NCBI GenBank assembly: GCA_016297695.1
Contig: JAEDGC010000025.1
Span: forward strand, 1-25,007
Source of the DNA: Bacilli bacterium
GTDB taxonomy: Bacteria > Bacillota_I > Bacilli_A > RF39 > UBA660
Reading direction: 5' to 3'
Length of the DNA: 25,007 nt
Position numbers and translations under genes: made by a program. Of the stretch, positions 1 to 8,082 are shown in pieces (within the stretch, counting starts at the first letter, position 1; each line of letters opens with the position of its first letter). The notes beneath the pieces are model-generated. The model was not told where the DNA came from. It saw nothing but the letters and a program-made list of their open reading frames with translations, and searched no databases.

Positions 1-207
1 GTCCTGTTGGTCCAGTCACACCTTGAATACCTTGTAAACCTTGAGGTCCAGTAGGTCCTGTTGGTCCAGTCACACCTTGAATACCTTGTAAACCTTGAGG
101 TCCAGTAGGCCCTGTTGGCCCAGTCACACCTTGGATACCTTGTAAACCTTGAGGTCCAGTTGGCCCAGTCACACCTTGGATACCTTGTAAACCTTGAGGT
201 CCAGTAG
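1..207 (-). repeat. 54-bp tandem repeats encoding Gly-X-Y hexatriplets
   Basis: Near-identical 54-bp units begin at 1 and 55, and a third at 109. The next is shortened by 9 bp (one Gly-Pro-Thr triplet). Each full unit codes 18 residues: GPTGPTGPQGLQGIQGVT. The two outermost units are identical; later ones differ by synonymous or near-synonymous changes (t/c in the tracts, ttgaat/ttggat). The array can change length by whole triplets without a frameshift and may be longer than what is visible. Confidence 0.9.
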
Positions 208-313
208 GCCCTGTTGGCCCAGTAGGTCCTCCAGCAGGCCCAGTAGGCCCAGTGGGACCAGTAGGGCCAATATTATTGCATCCGCATGGATAATTAAAAC
301 ATGAACTATTCAT
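1..313 (-). CDS. Collagen-like (Gly-X-Y) surface protein, N-terminal part
   Basis: The minus-strand frame opens with ATG at 313, preceded by a good AGGAGA ribosome binding site 5-6 bases upstream, and stays open to the left edge, so about 104 N-terminal residues are visible. The first 15 residues are short and polar with three cysteines (Cys5, Cys10, Cys12) and no signal peptide. From Gly16 on the protein is continuous Gly-X-Y, mostly GPT, GPQ, GLQ and GIQ triplets, with one single-Gly interruption (GPAGGPT). This matches bacterial collagen-like proteins, of which BclA-type exosporium filaments are the best-known Firmicutes case; those also start with a short non-collagen N-terminus. The lack of a signal peptide fits spore-coat-type or otherwise self-assembled proteins, but nothing here proves sporulation. 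The C-terminal trimerisation domain would lie outside the window. Confidence 0.85.
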   Translation of the reverse strand, partial: MNSSCFNYPCGCNNIGPTGPTGPTGPAGGPTGPTGPTGPQGLQGIQGVTGPTGPQGLQGIQGVTGPTGPTGPQGLQGIQGVTGPTGPTGPQGLQGIQGVTGPTG

Positions 314-388
314 ATAATTCTCCTTTCAATGGTATATTATGTTGTTTAAAATATATTGAAAATGTAATTTGACTATTTTTGTAACAAA

Positions 389-410
389 TTTAAAATTTTA
401 GCATATAAAA
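389..410. repeat. Left copy of a 22-bp direct repeat flanking the exporter pair
   Basis: A 22-bp sequence containing AAAATTTTAGCATATAAAA is found perfectly at 389-410 and again, in the same orientation, at 4125-4146. The match stops exactly at both ends (388/4124 and 411/4147 differ). The two copies bracket the two ABC exporter genes. The sequence is AT-rich, so chance is not excluded. Confidence 0.6.
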
Positions 411-433
411 TTCAAAAAAATATATATTAACAG

Positions 434-456
434 CTATATTTGTATAAAAAATATAG
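434..456. repeat. Perfect 8-bp inverted repeat in the intergenic region
   Basis: CTATATTT at 434-441 and AAATATAG at 449-456 form a perfect inverted repeat with a 7-base loop. No T-run follows, so it is not an obvious terminator. It lies in the 277-base AT-rich spacer (314-590) between the divergent collagen-like gene and the exporter genes and could be an operator or just AT-rich chance. A possible plus-strand promoter also lies in this spacer (TTGACT 369-374, TAAAAT 391-396, 16-base spacing), which would give a leader of about 190 bases. Nothing else is recognised in the spacer. Confidence 0.25.
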
Positions 457-559
457 AATTTATGATTAAGTAATTTTTAAAAATAAAAAATGAAATTTAA
501 AAATAAAGAAACAACAATATTAAAAAAATAATATAAAATTATTAAAAAACGACATTTTA

Positions 560-568
560 TGTTAGAAT
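560..568 (+). promoter_or_regulatory. Extended -10 promoter for the ABC exporter operon
   Basis: TGT-TAGAAT is an extended -10 element ending 22 bases before the ATG at 591. The -35 position (about 540-545) is poor, which is typical where TGn carries recognition. Confidence 0.5.
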
Positions 569-590
569 GATATCATGAGGTGGCTTGAAT

Positions 591-2333
591 ATGATAAAAG
601 AATATTATAATTTTATTAAAGATTATTTAAAACTGGCAGAATTAAAAATTAAATATGTCATTGTAAATATATTATCAGCATTTTTTTATAAAGGATTTTC
701 AATTTTATTGCCACTTATTGCTTCATTAATTATTAAACATTTAACTGATAATAATGCAGTAATGGCTTATTATTGTCTAGGAGCATTTTTAATTACTTAC
801 ATTTTATATAATATTGCCCTTTATATTAATTATAAAATCTATGGATTTAATATGAATTATTGTTATGATAAACTAACTAAAAAAGTATTAAATAAATTAG
901 TAACAGTAGATAATAATTTTACTAGATTTATAAGTAAAGGACGACTTATGAATTCTATTAATTCAGATATTATTAATATTGGTGATATGAACGATAGAAT
1001 TTCAGAAGTATTAATGGGAATATTACAAATAATTGCAGTTTTAATTATTGTTGGTCTTTATAATATTTATTTAGCACTGTTACTGATTATTTTTGCATTA
1101 ATCTATATTACTGTAAGAAATGACTCTGATAGAAAAATTAATTATTATCACAACAAAGTAGTAGTTCAAGATGATAAATATAGTACGTTATTAACGCAAA
1201 TTGTATCAGGATTACAAGAAATAAAGACATTTAATATGTTGCCAAAATTAACAAATAAATTAGATGTAATACAAAATAAATTTATTAAGTTTTATGGTAA
1301 AAAGAGGGACTATTATACAATTAGAGATAATGATGTTAAAGTCATAACTTATATATTTAGATTTTTATTATACATATTACTCATTTGTTTAATGATAAAA
1401 GGAAAAATAGATGTAAGTGTACTAGTTCTAATTATTTCATATCACGAATATTTAGTTTCTTATATTAATGATTTAATTGATTCAACTTCAACAATAAGAG
1501 AAGTTAACACTGCTGTTAATAGAATTAACGATATATTAAATTATGATTCTAAAGAAATCCATTTTGGCTTGATTGATACAAAAGATATTCATGGCATTAT
1601 AGAATTTAAAAATGTTAGTTTAGAAATAAAAAATCATAAAATATTAAATAATATTAATTTAAAGATTGATCATAATGAAGTTATTGCTATTGTAGGTGAA
1701 GCCGGAAGTGGTAAAACAATGTTATTTAATTTAATATTAAGATTGTTTGAACCTACAAAGGGAAAGATAACTTTAGATAATATAAATATTTTTGATTTTA
1801 GTAAGGAAGTATATTCTAATAATGTGTCAGTTGTTAATCAAAAGCCTTTTATATTTAATATGAGTATAAGAAAAAATTTAGATTTTGTTGATACTAATAT
1901 AAGTAATCAAATAGATGCTTGTAAAAAAGCAGGTATCCATGAATTTATTGAAACACTACCTCAAGGATATAACACTATATTAAGAGAAAATGGTAGTAAT
2001 ATATCAGGTGGTCAAAAGCAAATGATTTCAATAGCAAGAACTATTTTATCTGAAGCTGAAGTTTTGTTATTAGATGATATAACTACATCTTTAGATCCTG
2101 ATACTGCAAAATTAGTTCCTAGACTTATCAATAATTTAAAAAAAGACCATACAATAATTATGATAACTAAAAAGCCAGAATTAATGAAGGAAGCAGATAG
2201 AATTGTTGTACTTGATAAAGGTAAAGTTAATGATGTTGGGACACATAAACAGTTAATTTCTAGAAATGAAATATACCAAATGCTACAATCTAGAAAATCT
2301 CCTAGTAGAATCGGGGTGTTTAACAATGATTAA
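591..2333 (+). CDS. ABC exporter half-transporter, degenerate-site subunit
   Basis: A 580-residue half-transporter: N-terminal six-helix membrane domain (about residues 20-290) and C-terminal ATPase domain (about 340-570). Walker A is GEAGSGKT (369-376) and the signature is ISGGQ (471-475), both intact. Two catalytic residues are altered: the glutamate after Walker B is aspartate (LLLDD, Asp496), and the switch-loop histidine is lysine (MITKK, Lys527). This is the pattern of the non-catalytic site of heterodimeric exporters such as TM287/288, BmrCD or LmrCD. The ATG at 591 is chosen because GAGGTGG ends 7 bases before it; an in-frame TTG at 585 would sit directly on that site. The next gene is its paralogue and overlaps it by 8 bases. 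The substrate (drug, lipid or peptide) cannot be told; no peptidase C39 domain is present. Confidence 0.9.
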   Translation: MIKEYYNFIKDYLKLAELKIKYVIVNILSAFFYKGFSILLPLIASLIIKHLTDNNAVMAYYCLGAFLITYILYNIALYINYKIYGFNMNYCYDKLTKKVLNKLVTVDNNFTRFISKGRLMNSINSDIINIGDMNDRISEVLMGILQIIAVLIIVGLYNIYLALLLIIFALIYITVRNDSDRKINYYHNKVVVQDDKYSTLLTQIVSGLQEIKTFNMLPKLTNKLDVIQNKFIKFYGKKRDYYTIRDNDVKVITYIFRFLLYILLICLMIKGKIDVSVLVLIISYHEYLVSYINDLIDSTSTIREVNTAVNRINDILNYDSKEIHFGLIDTKDIHGIIEFKNVSLEIKNHKILNNINLKIDHNEVIAIVGEAGSGKTMLFNLILRLFEPTKGKITLDNINIFDFSKEVYSNNVSVVNQKPFIFNMSIRKNLDFVDTNISNQIDACKKAGIHEFIETLPQGYNTILRENGSNISGGQKQMISIARTILSEAEVLLLDDITTSLDPDTAKLVPRLINNLKKDHTIIMITKKPELMKEADRIVVLDKGKVNDVGTHKQLISRNEIYQMLQSRKSPSRIGVFNND

Positions 2334-4032
2334 AAGATATTGTTCAATAATAAAAAAATATTTTAGCTTAGGTGCTAATAACAAAAAATTATTATTTCAC
2401 TTATTCTTTTCTGCATTTTTAAGAAGTATATCTTTATTGTTAATACCATTTACTGCATCTAAAATTGTTGAATATGCTACTATTAAAGATTTTAGTACAA
2501 CAGTTATATGGACAATTTTATTTCTTGTAAGTAGTTTAGTATACGTATTATTTCATCATTATAATTTTGTTGCATACAAAAATAATTCAATATTTACTCA
2601 TAATAAATTACAGCAATTAATTCTAAATAAGGTAACAACTTATGATGAAAATTTTTCAAAAGAAATATCAACATCTTATATAGTAAACACTGCTTTTAAT
2701 GATGTAGGAAATGTAATGCAAATTCCAGACCGAACTTTTGACTCTTTTGCTGAAATGATAAATATCATTATTTCTTTAATTATACTTATTAAAATTAATA
2801 TATTTAGTGGAATTTTATCATTAATATTAAATATTATATCTATATATTTTCTTGCAAAAAACATGGAAAAAAAAGAATATTATTTAGCAGGACAAAGAAA
2901 ACATCAAGATAGTATTTCAGGTTTAATGGGACAAGTTCTAGATGGAAATAAAGAAATAAAATCGTTTAATATGAAAGATGATATAAGTAATTATTTAGAA
3001 AACTATATAAAACAATGGAGAAAAGATTATTTTAAGAAAAGAAAGTATAACGATAATGTATATGTTCTTGTTCCAATGATTTTAGGATTTGGGAAAATAT
3101 TAATATATATGATTTCAATAAATTTAATATTAAATGGTAAATATGATGTTGCTATGTTAATATTGATTATTGGTTATTATGAAAATATCCAAACAGAATT
3201 TTCTAAATTTTTTCAAAATTTAAGTAATATTTCAGAAAATAATACAAGAGTTGACAGAGTTTATAAGTTATTAAATTATAAAACAAAAAACATGTTAAAT
3301 TTTGGTGAAAATAACAATGATAATATTAATGGAAAAATAGAGTTTAAGAATGTATCATTTACTTATGATAGACAGGAAGTAATGAAAAATGTAAGTTTTG
3401 AAATTCATCCTAAAACATTTACTGCTATTGTTGGAAAAAGTGGCAGTGGGAAATCAACAATATTTAGATTGTTATTAAGATTATATAAAGCTAATAAAGG
3501 GCAAATTTTATTAGATGATGAAAATATTTATGAATATTCAAAAGAAGTTTATTCAAGTAATGTAGCAATAGTAACCCAAAAACCTTTTATATTTGATATG
3601 AGTATTAGAGAGAATTTAAGTTTGGTTGATTCTAATCATGAACATCAAATTGCAGCCTGTAAAAGAGCAGGAATTCATGATTATATTATGAGTTTAAAAA
3701 ATGGATATAATACTAAATTAGTTAGTGATGCAGAGAATATATCTAGTGGTCAAAAACAGTTAATTGCTCTTGCTAGAACATTATTGTCTAAATCAGAAGT
3801 ATTATTATTTGATGAGGTTACTTCATCTCTTGATATGAATACATCAAAACAAATAATTAATATACTTAAGGATTTGAAACAAGATCATACTATATTAATG
3901 ATAACTCATAAGCCTCAATTAATGAAAATGGCAGACGAAATAATAGTAATTGATAAAGGTAAATTAGTTGGTAAAGGAAAACATAAAGAATTAATTGAAA
4001 ATAATAAGTATTATCAAATATTACAAAAATAA
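2326..4032 (+). CDS. ABC exporter half-transporter, catalytic-site subunit
   Basis: A 568-residue paralogue of the upstream gene with the same layout: membrane domain first (about 20-300), ATPase domain last (about 340-560). Walker A is GKSGSGKS (370-377), Walker B ends in the catalytic glutamate (LLFDE, Glu497), and the switch histidine is present (MITHK, His528). The signature, however, is ISSGQ (472-476), with Ser for the first Gly. In a heterodimer this altered signature would pair with the degenerate Walker B of the partner, leaving one complete ATP site and one dead site. The ATG at 2326 follows GGGGTG and overlaps the upstream stop (ATGATTAA), implying coupled translation and 1:1 output. 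The high similarity around the Q-loop (QKPFIF-MSIR in both) suggests an old tandem duplication. Confidence 0.9.
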   Translation: MIKRYCSIIKKYFSLGANNKKLLFHLFFSAFLRSISLLLIPFTASKIVEYATIKDFSTTVIWTILFLVSSLVYVLFHHYNFVAYKNNSIFTHNKLQQLILNKVTTYDENFSKEISTSYIVNTAFNDVGNVMQIPDRTFDSFAEMINIIISLIILIKINIFSGILSLILNIISIYFLAKNMEKKEYYLAGQRKHQDSISGLMGQVLDGNKEIKSFNMKDDISNYLENYIKQWRKDYFKKRKYNDNVYVLVPMILGFGKILIYMISINLILNGKYDVAMLILIIGYYENIQTEFSKFFQNLSNISENNTRVDRVYKLLNYKTKNMLNFGENNNDNINGKIEFKNVSFTYDRQEVMKNVSFEIHPKTFTAIVGKSGSGKSTIFRLLLRLYKANKGQILLDDENIYEYSKEVYSSNVAIVTQKPFIFDMSIRENLSLVDSNHEHQIAACKRAGIHDYIMSLKNGYNTKLVSDAENISSGQKQLIALARTLLSKSEVLLFDEVTSSLDMNTSKQIINILKDLKQDHTILMITHKPQLMKMADEIIVIDKGKLVGKGKHKELIENNKYYQILQK

Positions 4033-4090
4033 TTGATAATTAGCATTTTACATTTATAAAGTAAATGATTAAACAATATAAAATTCTAGG

Positions 4091-4127
4091 ACTGACATCT
4101 AAATTTTAATTAGCGTGTCAGTTTTTT
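4091..4127 (+). terminator. Intrinsic terminator of the ABC exporter operon
   Basis: ACTGACA (4091-4097) pairs with TGTCAGT (4116-4122), with additional inner CTAA/TTAG pairing, and is followed by a run of T (4122-4127). Confidence 0.8.
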
Positions 4128-4146
4128 AAAATTTTAGCATATAAAA
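4125..4146. repeat. Right copy of the 22-bp direct repeat
   Basis: Identical over 22 bases to 389-410 and in the same orientation. It begins inside the T-tract of the exporter terminator and runs into the hairpin that ends the convergent importer operon. Confidence 0.6.
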
Positions 4147-4165
4147 AGCTATAAAATATAGCTTT
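4141..4165 (-). terminator. Intrinsic terminator of the ABC importer operon
   Basis: AAAGCTATA and TATAGCTTT (4157-4165 and 4145-4153) form a 9-bp stem with a 3-base loop. Read on the minus strand it ends in a short T-run. It overlaps the permease stop codon. The stem is AT-rich, so strength is uncertain. Confidence 0.6.
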
Positions 4166-4946
4166 AATTTAATAATTTATTTTCAATAATTGATATAATT
4201 TTATATAAAACATATGAAATAATTATAAGAATTAATATTCCACTCATTACAATATTTAAATTAAATATTTGAGTTCCATAAATTATGAGATATCCAATAC
4301 CAGATTTACTTACTAAAAATTCTCCCATTATAACACCAATAAGAGACATTGAAATATTTAGTTTTAAAGATGAAATAATTGTTACCAAAGAATTAGGTAT
4401 TATTAATTTAAAAATTATTTGTAACTTAGATGCATTAAATGATTCTAATAATTTAATTTTGTTTTTATCTGTTTGAATAAAGCCATTGTAAATAGTAATT
4501 ATACTTACTATTAAATTTATAAGCAAAGCCATTACAATTATGGATTTGCCATTAGCGCCAGCCCAAATAATTATTATTGGTCCCAAAGCAACTTTAGGTA
4601 ATGAATTTAACATTGTTAAAAATGGGTCTACAACTTTTGCTACAAATTTAAAACTATACAAAAATAAAGCAATTAAAAATCCTAACGAAATACCTAATAA
4701 AAATGCTATTATTACTTCATAAAGAGTAGTAAAAATATGGTTCAAAAGGTTAAAATTAAAATATAAATTAAGGATAGTTTTTATTATAATGGTTGGTTTA
4801 GAAAATATAAAAGGGTTAATAAAATCTTTAGTTGATAAAAATTCCCATATAATTAGAAAAAATGTTATTATTGTTATTTGACATAACAAAACATATATTT
4901 TTTCTTTTTTTAATTTTTTTAAATATTTTTTTTGTTTAAGTGACAT
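4164..4946 (-). CDS. ABC importer permease, SsuC/TauC/ThiX type
   Basis: A 260-residue inner-membrane permease with about six helices (near 18-38, 72-98, 115-128, 135-153, 195-213 and 232-252). The cytoplasmic coupling loop that contacts the ATPase is at about 168-186 (starting ESFNAS, with a downstream LIIPNS), a diverged version of the EAA loop in the sulfonate/nitrate/taurine family. It is the last gene of a three-gene operon; its ATG overlaps the end of the ATPase gene by 11 bases. The start lacks a close ribosome binding site (GGAAGG lies 12 bases upstream), so translational coupling is likely. With its two neighbours it forms a complete importer. Substrate unknown: sulfonates, a thiamin pyrimidine precursor or another small organic compound are possible for this family. 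Confidence 0.88.
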   Translation of the reverse strand: MSLKQKKYLKKLKKEKIYVLLCQITIITFFLIIWEFLSTKDFINPFIFSKPTIIIKTILNLYFNFNLLNHIFTTLYEVIIAFLLGISLGFLIALFLYSFKFVAKVVDPFLTMLNSLPKVALGPIIIIWAGANGKSIIVMALLINLIVSIITIYNGFIQTDKNKIKLLESFNASKLQIIFKLIIPNSLVTIISSLKLNISMSLIGVIMGEFLVSKSGIGYLIIYGTQIFNLNIVMSGILILIIISYVLYKIISIIENKLLN

Positions 4947-5685
4947 TTACATCTAAGTCCTTCCAAATAGTTTCATAATAATATGGAAATTCTTTTGCTT
5001 TTCTATTTTCAATTGGATTGCTAGAATTACTTAATTTAATATCATAAATATTTTTTATTGTACAAGGTCTTTTGGATAATACTATTATTTTATTGGCTAA
5101 GCTAATAGCTTCTGATATATCATGTGTCACCATGATAACAGTTTTCTTTTCTCTTTTAATCATTTTATATACATCATTTGATATGGCAAGTCTAGTTTGG
5201 TAATCTAATGCCGAAAATGGTTCATCTAATAATAATATATCAGGATTTGTAGCTAAAGTACGAATTAAAGCAACTCTTTGCCTCATTCCTCCTGATAAAC
5301 TATTTGGTTTTTTATCTTTAAATTCTTCAAGATTATAAAGTTTTAATAAATCATTTATCTTATTTAATTTATCTTTACAACAATCTTTTTTAATATCTAG
5401 TCCAATTTTACAATTTTGAAATATAGTCAACCAGTTAAATAAACAATCTGTTTGCAACATATAACTTGTTGTAATATTTTCTTTAAATTTATAAGAACCT
5501 TCATAATCATCGTCTAATCCAGATAAAATATTTAAAAGGGAAGATTTACCACAACCAGAAGTACCAACTATGGCTATAAAATCTCCCTCATAAACATCTA
5601 AACTAATATTTTCAATAGCTTTAATTTCTCCATCTTTAGTATTATAAGTTTTAGATAGATTTTTAATTTCTAAGATTTTATTCAT
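4936..5685 (-). CDS. ABC importer ATPase, SsuB/TauB type
   Basis: A 249-residue ATP-hydrolysing subunit with a full set of motifs: Walker A GTSGCGKS (41-48), Q-loop at Gln78 (YMLQTDCLFNW, the Q-D-LLPW form seen in the sulfonate/nitrate/taurine family), signature LSGGM (130-134), Walker B LLLDE (151-155) and switch His188. It overlaps the binding-protein gene by 8 bases upstream and the permease gene by 11 bases downstream, so the three are one transcript. The ATG at 5685 has no visible ribosome binding site and probably depends on ribosomes ending the upstream gene. It works at the cytoplasmic face of the permease. Confidence 0.92.
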   Translation of the reverse strand: MNKILEIKNLSKTYNTKDGEIKAIENISLDVYEGDFIAIVGTSGCGKSSLLNILSGLDDDYEGSYKFKENITTSYMLQTDCLFNWLTIFQNCKIGLDIKKDCCKDKLNKINDLLKLYNLEEFKDKKPNSLSGGMRQRVALIRTLATNPDILLLDEPFSALDYQTRLAISNDVYKMIKREKKTVIMVTHDISEAISLANKIIVLSKRPCTIKNIYDIKLSNSSNPIENRKAKEFPYYYETIWKDLDVNVT

Positions 5686-6664
5686 TATACAAATTATTTA
5701 TTAAATCTTCATATGGAACATATTCATCTATTAAATTTGCATCCATCATGATATTTTCTAAATTTTTAAATGATTCTTCACTTATATAAGGGTTATTTAG
5801 CCAAGAATCAGAATTTTTATATCTATCTATAATAGTAGCAAGTGAATTTTTAGATATATCTGGAAATTGTGGTAATATAACATCAGCAATTTTTTCAGAG
5901 TTATTTTCTTTTACATAAGTAAGGCCTTTTGCTATAGCATTAGTAAACTTAACTAATAATTCTTTATTTTCATCAATATAACTTTTACGAGTATAGAATG
6001 CTGTATATGGAACCTCACCAGAAAGCTCTCCAACACTTGCAACAACATATCCATATCCTTCTTTTTCAATATTTGTTGCATTTGGTTCAAATAGATTTAC
6101 ATAATCTCCAACTCCAGAAATAAATGAACCTGAAAGAGCTGCAAATTCTACTGAATAATTTAACTTAATTTTATTTATATCAATATTATTATTTTTTAAT
6201 GCATTTATAAAATTAAGTGAAGGCATTCCAGCGTATCTTCCAACTAAAACTTCTTTTCCAATCAAATCTTCTAATTTAAAATTTTTATCCCTTGATACAA
6301 TAAATTGTCCATCTCTTTTAGTTAAGCCAGCAAAAGTTTTTATATAATCTTTTTCACCACCGTTATAAACATATATTGCAGATTCTGGTCCTGCAAATCC
6401 GATATTTACATCATTAGATAATACTGCAGCAGCCACTTTATCAGCGCCAGGTGTTAGGATTACCTCTAGGTCAATTCCTTCATCCTTAAAATATCCATTT
6501 TCAATTGCAACGTATAATGGTGCATAAAAAGCACTGTGTGTAACCTCTGCTAATTTTACTTTAGTTAAATCTTTATTTTTATTTGAAGTGAATTTTACAA
6601 AAGTTAAAATACCAATAAAAATAATTAAAAAACTAATAATTGAAATAATAATTCTTTTTTTCAA
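5678..6664 (-). CDS. ABC importer substrate-binding protein, NMT1/SsuA-like, membrane-anchored
   Basis: A 328-residue binding protein. The domain begins near residue 35 with the family pattern KVKLAEVTHSAFYAPLYVAI, followed by GYFKDEGIDLEV, and has the GFAGPESAI segment near 90. The N-terminus is a single hydrophobic helix (about 4-24) with no lipobox cysteine, so the protein is apparently tethered by a transmembrane anchor rather than by lipid. The start is TTG at 6664: GGAGGA ends 6 bases before it and there is no better ATG. It is the first gene of the importer operon and has its own promoter. Ligand cannot be assigned; NMT1-like proteins bind thiamin precursors, sulfonates, nitrate or related compounds. 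No TPP riboswitch is present in its leader, which weakens the thiamin option without excluding it. Confidence 0.88.
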   Translation of the reverse strand: MKKRIIISIISFLIIFIGILTFVKFTSNKNKDLTKVKLAEVTHSAFYAPLYVAIENGYFKDEGIDLEVILTPGADKVAAAVLSNDVNIGFAGPESAIYVYNGGEKDYIKTFAGLTKRDGQFIVSRDKNFKLEDLIGKEVLVGRYAGMPSLNFINALKNNNIDINKIKLNYSVEFAALSGSFISGVGDYVNLFEPNATNIEKEGYGYVVASVGELSGEVPYTAFYTRKSYIDENKELLVKFTNAIAKGLTYVKENNSEKIADVILPQFPDISKNSLATIIDRYKNSDSWLNNPYISEESFKNLENIMMDANLIDEYVPYEDLINNLYNE

Positions 6665-6727
6665 AATAATTCCTCCTTTTATTTCTCTTTATTATATGTA
6701 TAAAAAAAATTAATGTTAAAAGTTGGC

Positions 6728-6756
6728 ATTATACTACAAAATTTACATTATTGCAA
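6728..6756 (-). promoter_or_regulatory. Promoter of the ABC importer operon
   Basis: On the minus strand, TTGCAA (6756-6751) and TATAAT (6733-6728) are separated by exactly 17 bases. The leader is roughly 55-60 bases to the TTG start and contains no recognisable riboswitch. Confidence 0.75.
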
Positions 6757-6782
6757 ATATAAAATAAATAATAAATACATTC

Positions 6783-6811
6783 TTTACATTTTAAATCTAA
6801 TTTGCTATAAT
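6783..6811 (+). promoter_or_regulatory. Strong promoter of the 6840-8627 operon
   Basis: TTTACA (6783-6788), 17 bases, TATAAT (6806-6811), with TGC immediately before the -10. This is among the best promoters in the window and gives a very short leader. Confidence 0.8.
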
Positions 6812-6839
6812 TCATATAGAATAGCAAGGAGTGATTAGG

Positions 6840-8069
6840 ATGAAAACATTGTCATTGGAAACAACAAAGTTACTTGACAAATTGTATAATCTTAGAGGAA
6901 AAGATAGTGTAGTACTAGTAGAAATGGATAAACAAAAAGAAAAGGCTGAAAAAACTTTAAAGAGAACTACTGAGGAAAAGGGTGATTTACAAGATAAAAT
7001 TGCCAAATTAGAAACTCAATATGAAGAATTAGAAAATCAAGGAGAAAAATTAAAAGAAGTATTAGGTGGAATTGACAAAAATGAATTTGCAACAGTTTTA
7101 GACTCTTTAAAAATTAATTTTGATCCAGAAGATTTATTAGAAAAAGTTAAAGAAAATTTACCTAAAACTATTGATAAAGTTTCTAACGAGCAAAAAAATT
7201 GTGAAAAAGAATTGGTAGCAGTTGAAGAAGAAATGAATAATGCTATTACAACTATTCAAGAATTAGGTATTAGAAAAGATTCAGCAATGGCTAACCAAGA
7301 CAAATTAAATGAATATTTTGATTTAGCTTTAAATGGAAAGATTAATATTACTAGAGATTCAATAACAAGTTTATTAGAACAATTTGATTTTTCAGAAGAA
7401 GAACAAAGAGAAGCAGCTAAAATATTAATGTTCCCAGAAGATTCATTGTTTATTTATGATAGTAAACTTAATAATGTTGATGTTGCTGGTAAATCAATTT
7501 CAGATGTTATCAATGAAGCAAAAGATGCTGTTATAGAAGATGAAAAAATCGAAGAAGAAATTATTGAACCAATTGAAGAAGTAAATATTGAAGAATCAGT
7601 AGCTCCTGAAATAGAAGAAGAACCTATAGTAGAACAAGCTATTTTCAATCCATTTGTAATAGAAGATATTCCAGTAGAAGAAAATAATGAAATTTTTGAA
7701 GATGCTTCAAATAATGAATCATTAGAAGATTATCTTACATCTTTAGGATTTAATTATTTAGAATTTTCAAGTCAAGATTTAGATGAATTAAAAAACAATT
7801 TTGATAAAGAAACTATGCAAAAAAATGTTGAATTAATAAAAGAAAAAAATATTGATTTAGATATTTTTACAGATCATGCATCACTTCTTTACGATAAAGA
7901 ATTAATTGAAAAAATTCAAATATTATTAAATATTGGAAAGGAACCTATTGACATATATTTAAATCCAAGTATTTTGGTTAAATATACAACTGAAAAATTA
8001 AATAATGCAATAGCATTGTTAACAAGTAATGGGATGGACCCTAAAAATGTTCCATTAATGGCATATTAA
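6840..8069 (+). CDS. Unrecognised coiled-coil protein with acidic linker and helical C-terminal domain
   Basis: A 409-residue protein with no signal peptide or membrane segment, so probably cytoplasmic. Visible parts: coiled coils at about 25-75 and 100-142; a helical stretch to about 215; a strongly acidic, low-complexity linker at about 230-292 (runs of E, I, P and V); and a C-terminal helical domain at about 294-405. That last domain contains roughly 30-residue units, each with an I/V-x-LL core, a turn and a second helix, and it resembles the product of the third gene in this operon (both start DYL..(L/I)GF). The ATG at 6840 has AAGGAG 8 bases upstream; an in-frame GTG at 6831 overlaps that site. 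I do not recognise the family. The layout suggests a scaffold or adaptor; the repeat rhythm faintly recalls mTERF-like helical repeats. Confidence 0.85.
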   Translation: MKTLSLETTKLLDKLYNLRGKDSVVLVEMDKQKEKAEKTLKRTTEEKGDLQDKIAKLETQYEELENQGEKLKEVLGGIDKNEFATVLDSLKINFDPEDLLEKVKENLPKTIDKVSNEQKNCEKELVAVEEEMNNAITTIQELGIRKDSAMANQDKLNEYFDLALNGKINITRDSITSLLEQFDFSEEEQREAAKILMFPEDSLFIYDSKLNNVDVAGKSISDVINEAKDAVIEDEKIEEEIIEPIEEVNIEESVAPEIEEEPIVEQAIFNPFVIEDIPVEENNEIFEDASNNESLEDYLTSLGFNYLEFSSQDLDELKNNFDKETMQKNVELIKEKNIDLDIFTDHASLLYDKELIEKIQILLNIGKEPIDIYLNPSILVKYTTEKLNNAIALLTSNGMDPKNVPLMAY

Positions 8070-8082
8070 GGAGGTTTTAAAT

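Noticed and set aside
1..207. Tandem repeats considered as a CRISPR array
   Set aside because: Units are contiguous, of 54 bp, in frame and code Gly-X-Y; there are no unique spacers.
314..360. SigK-type promoter (CATAATATA resembles CATANNNTA) upstream of the collagen-like gene
   Set aside because: The expected AC at 16-17 bases upstream is absent (nearest at about 21), and such short AT-rich matches are common here.
389..4146. Insertion sequence or composite transposon around the exporter genes
   Set aside because: No transposase, no terminal inverted repeats; only the short direct repeat remains.
6665..6727. TPP riboswitch in the leader of the importer operon
   Set aside because: No CTGAGA-type core or paired arms are seen, and the leader is only about 60 bases and mostly A/T.
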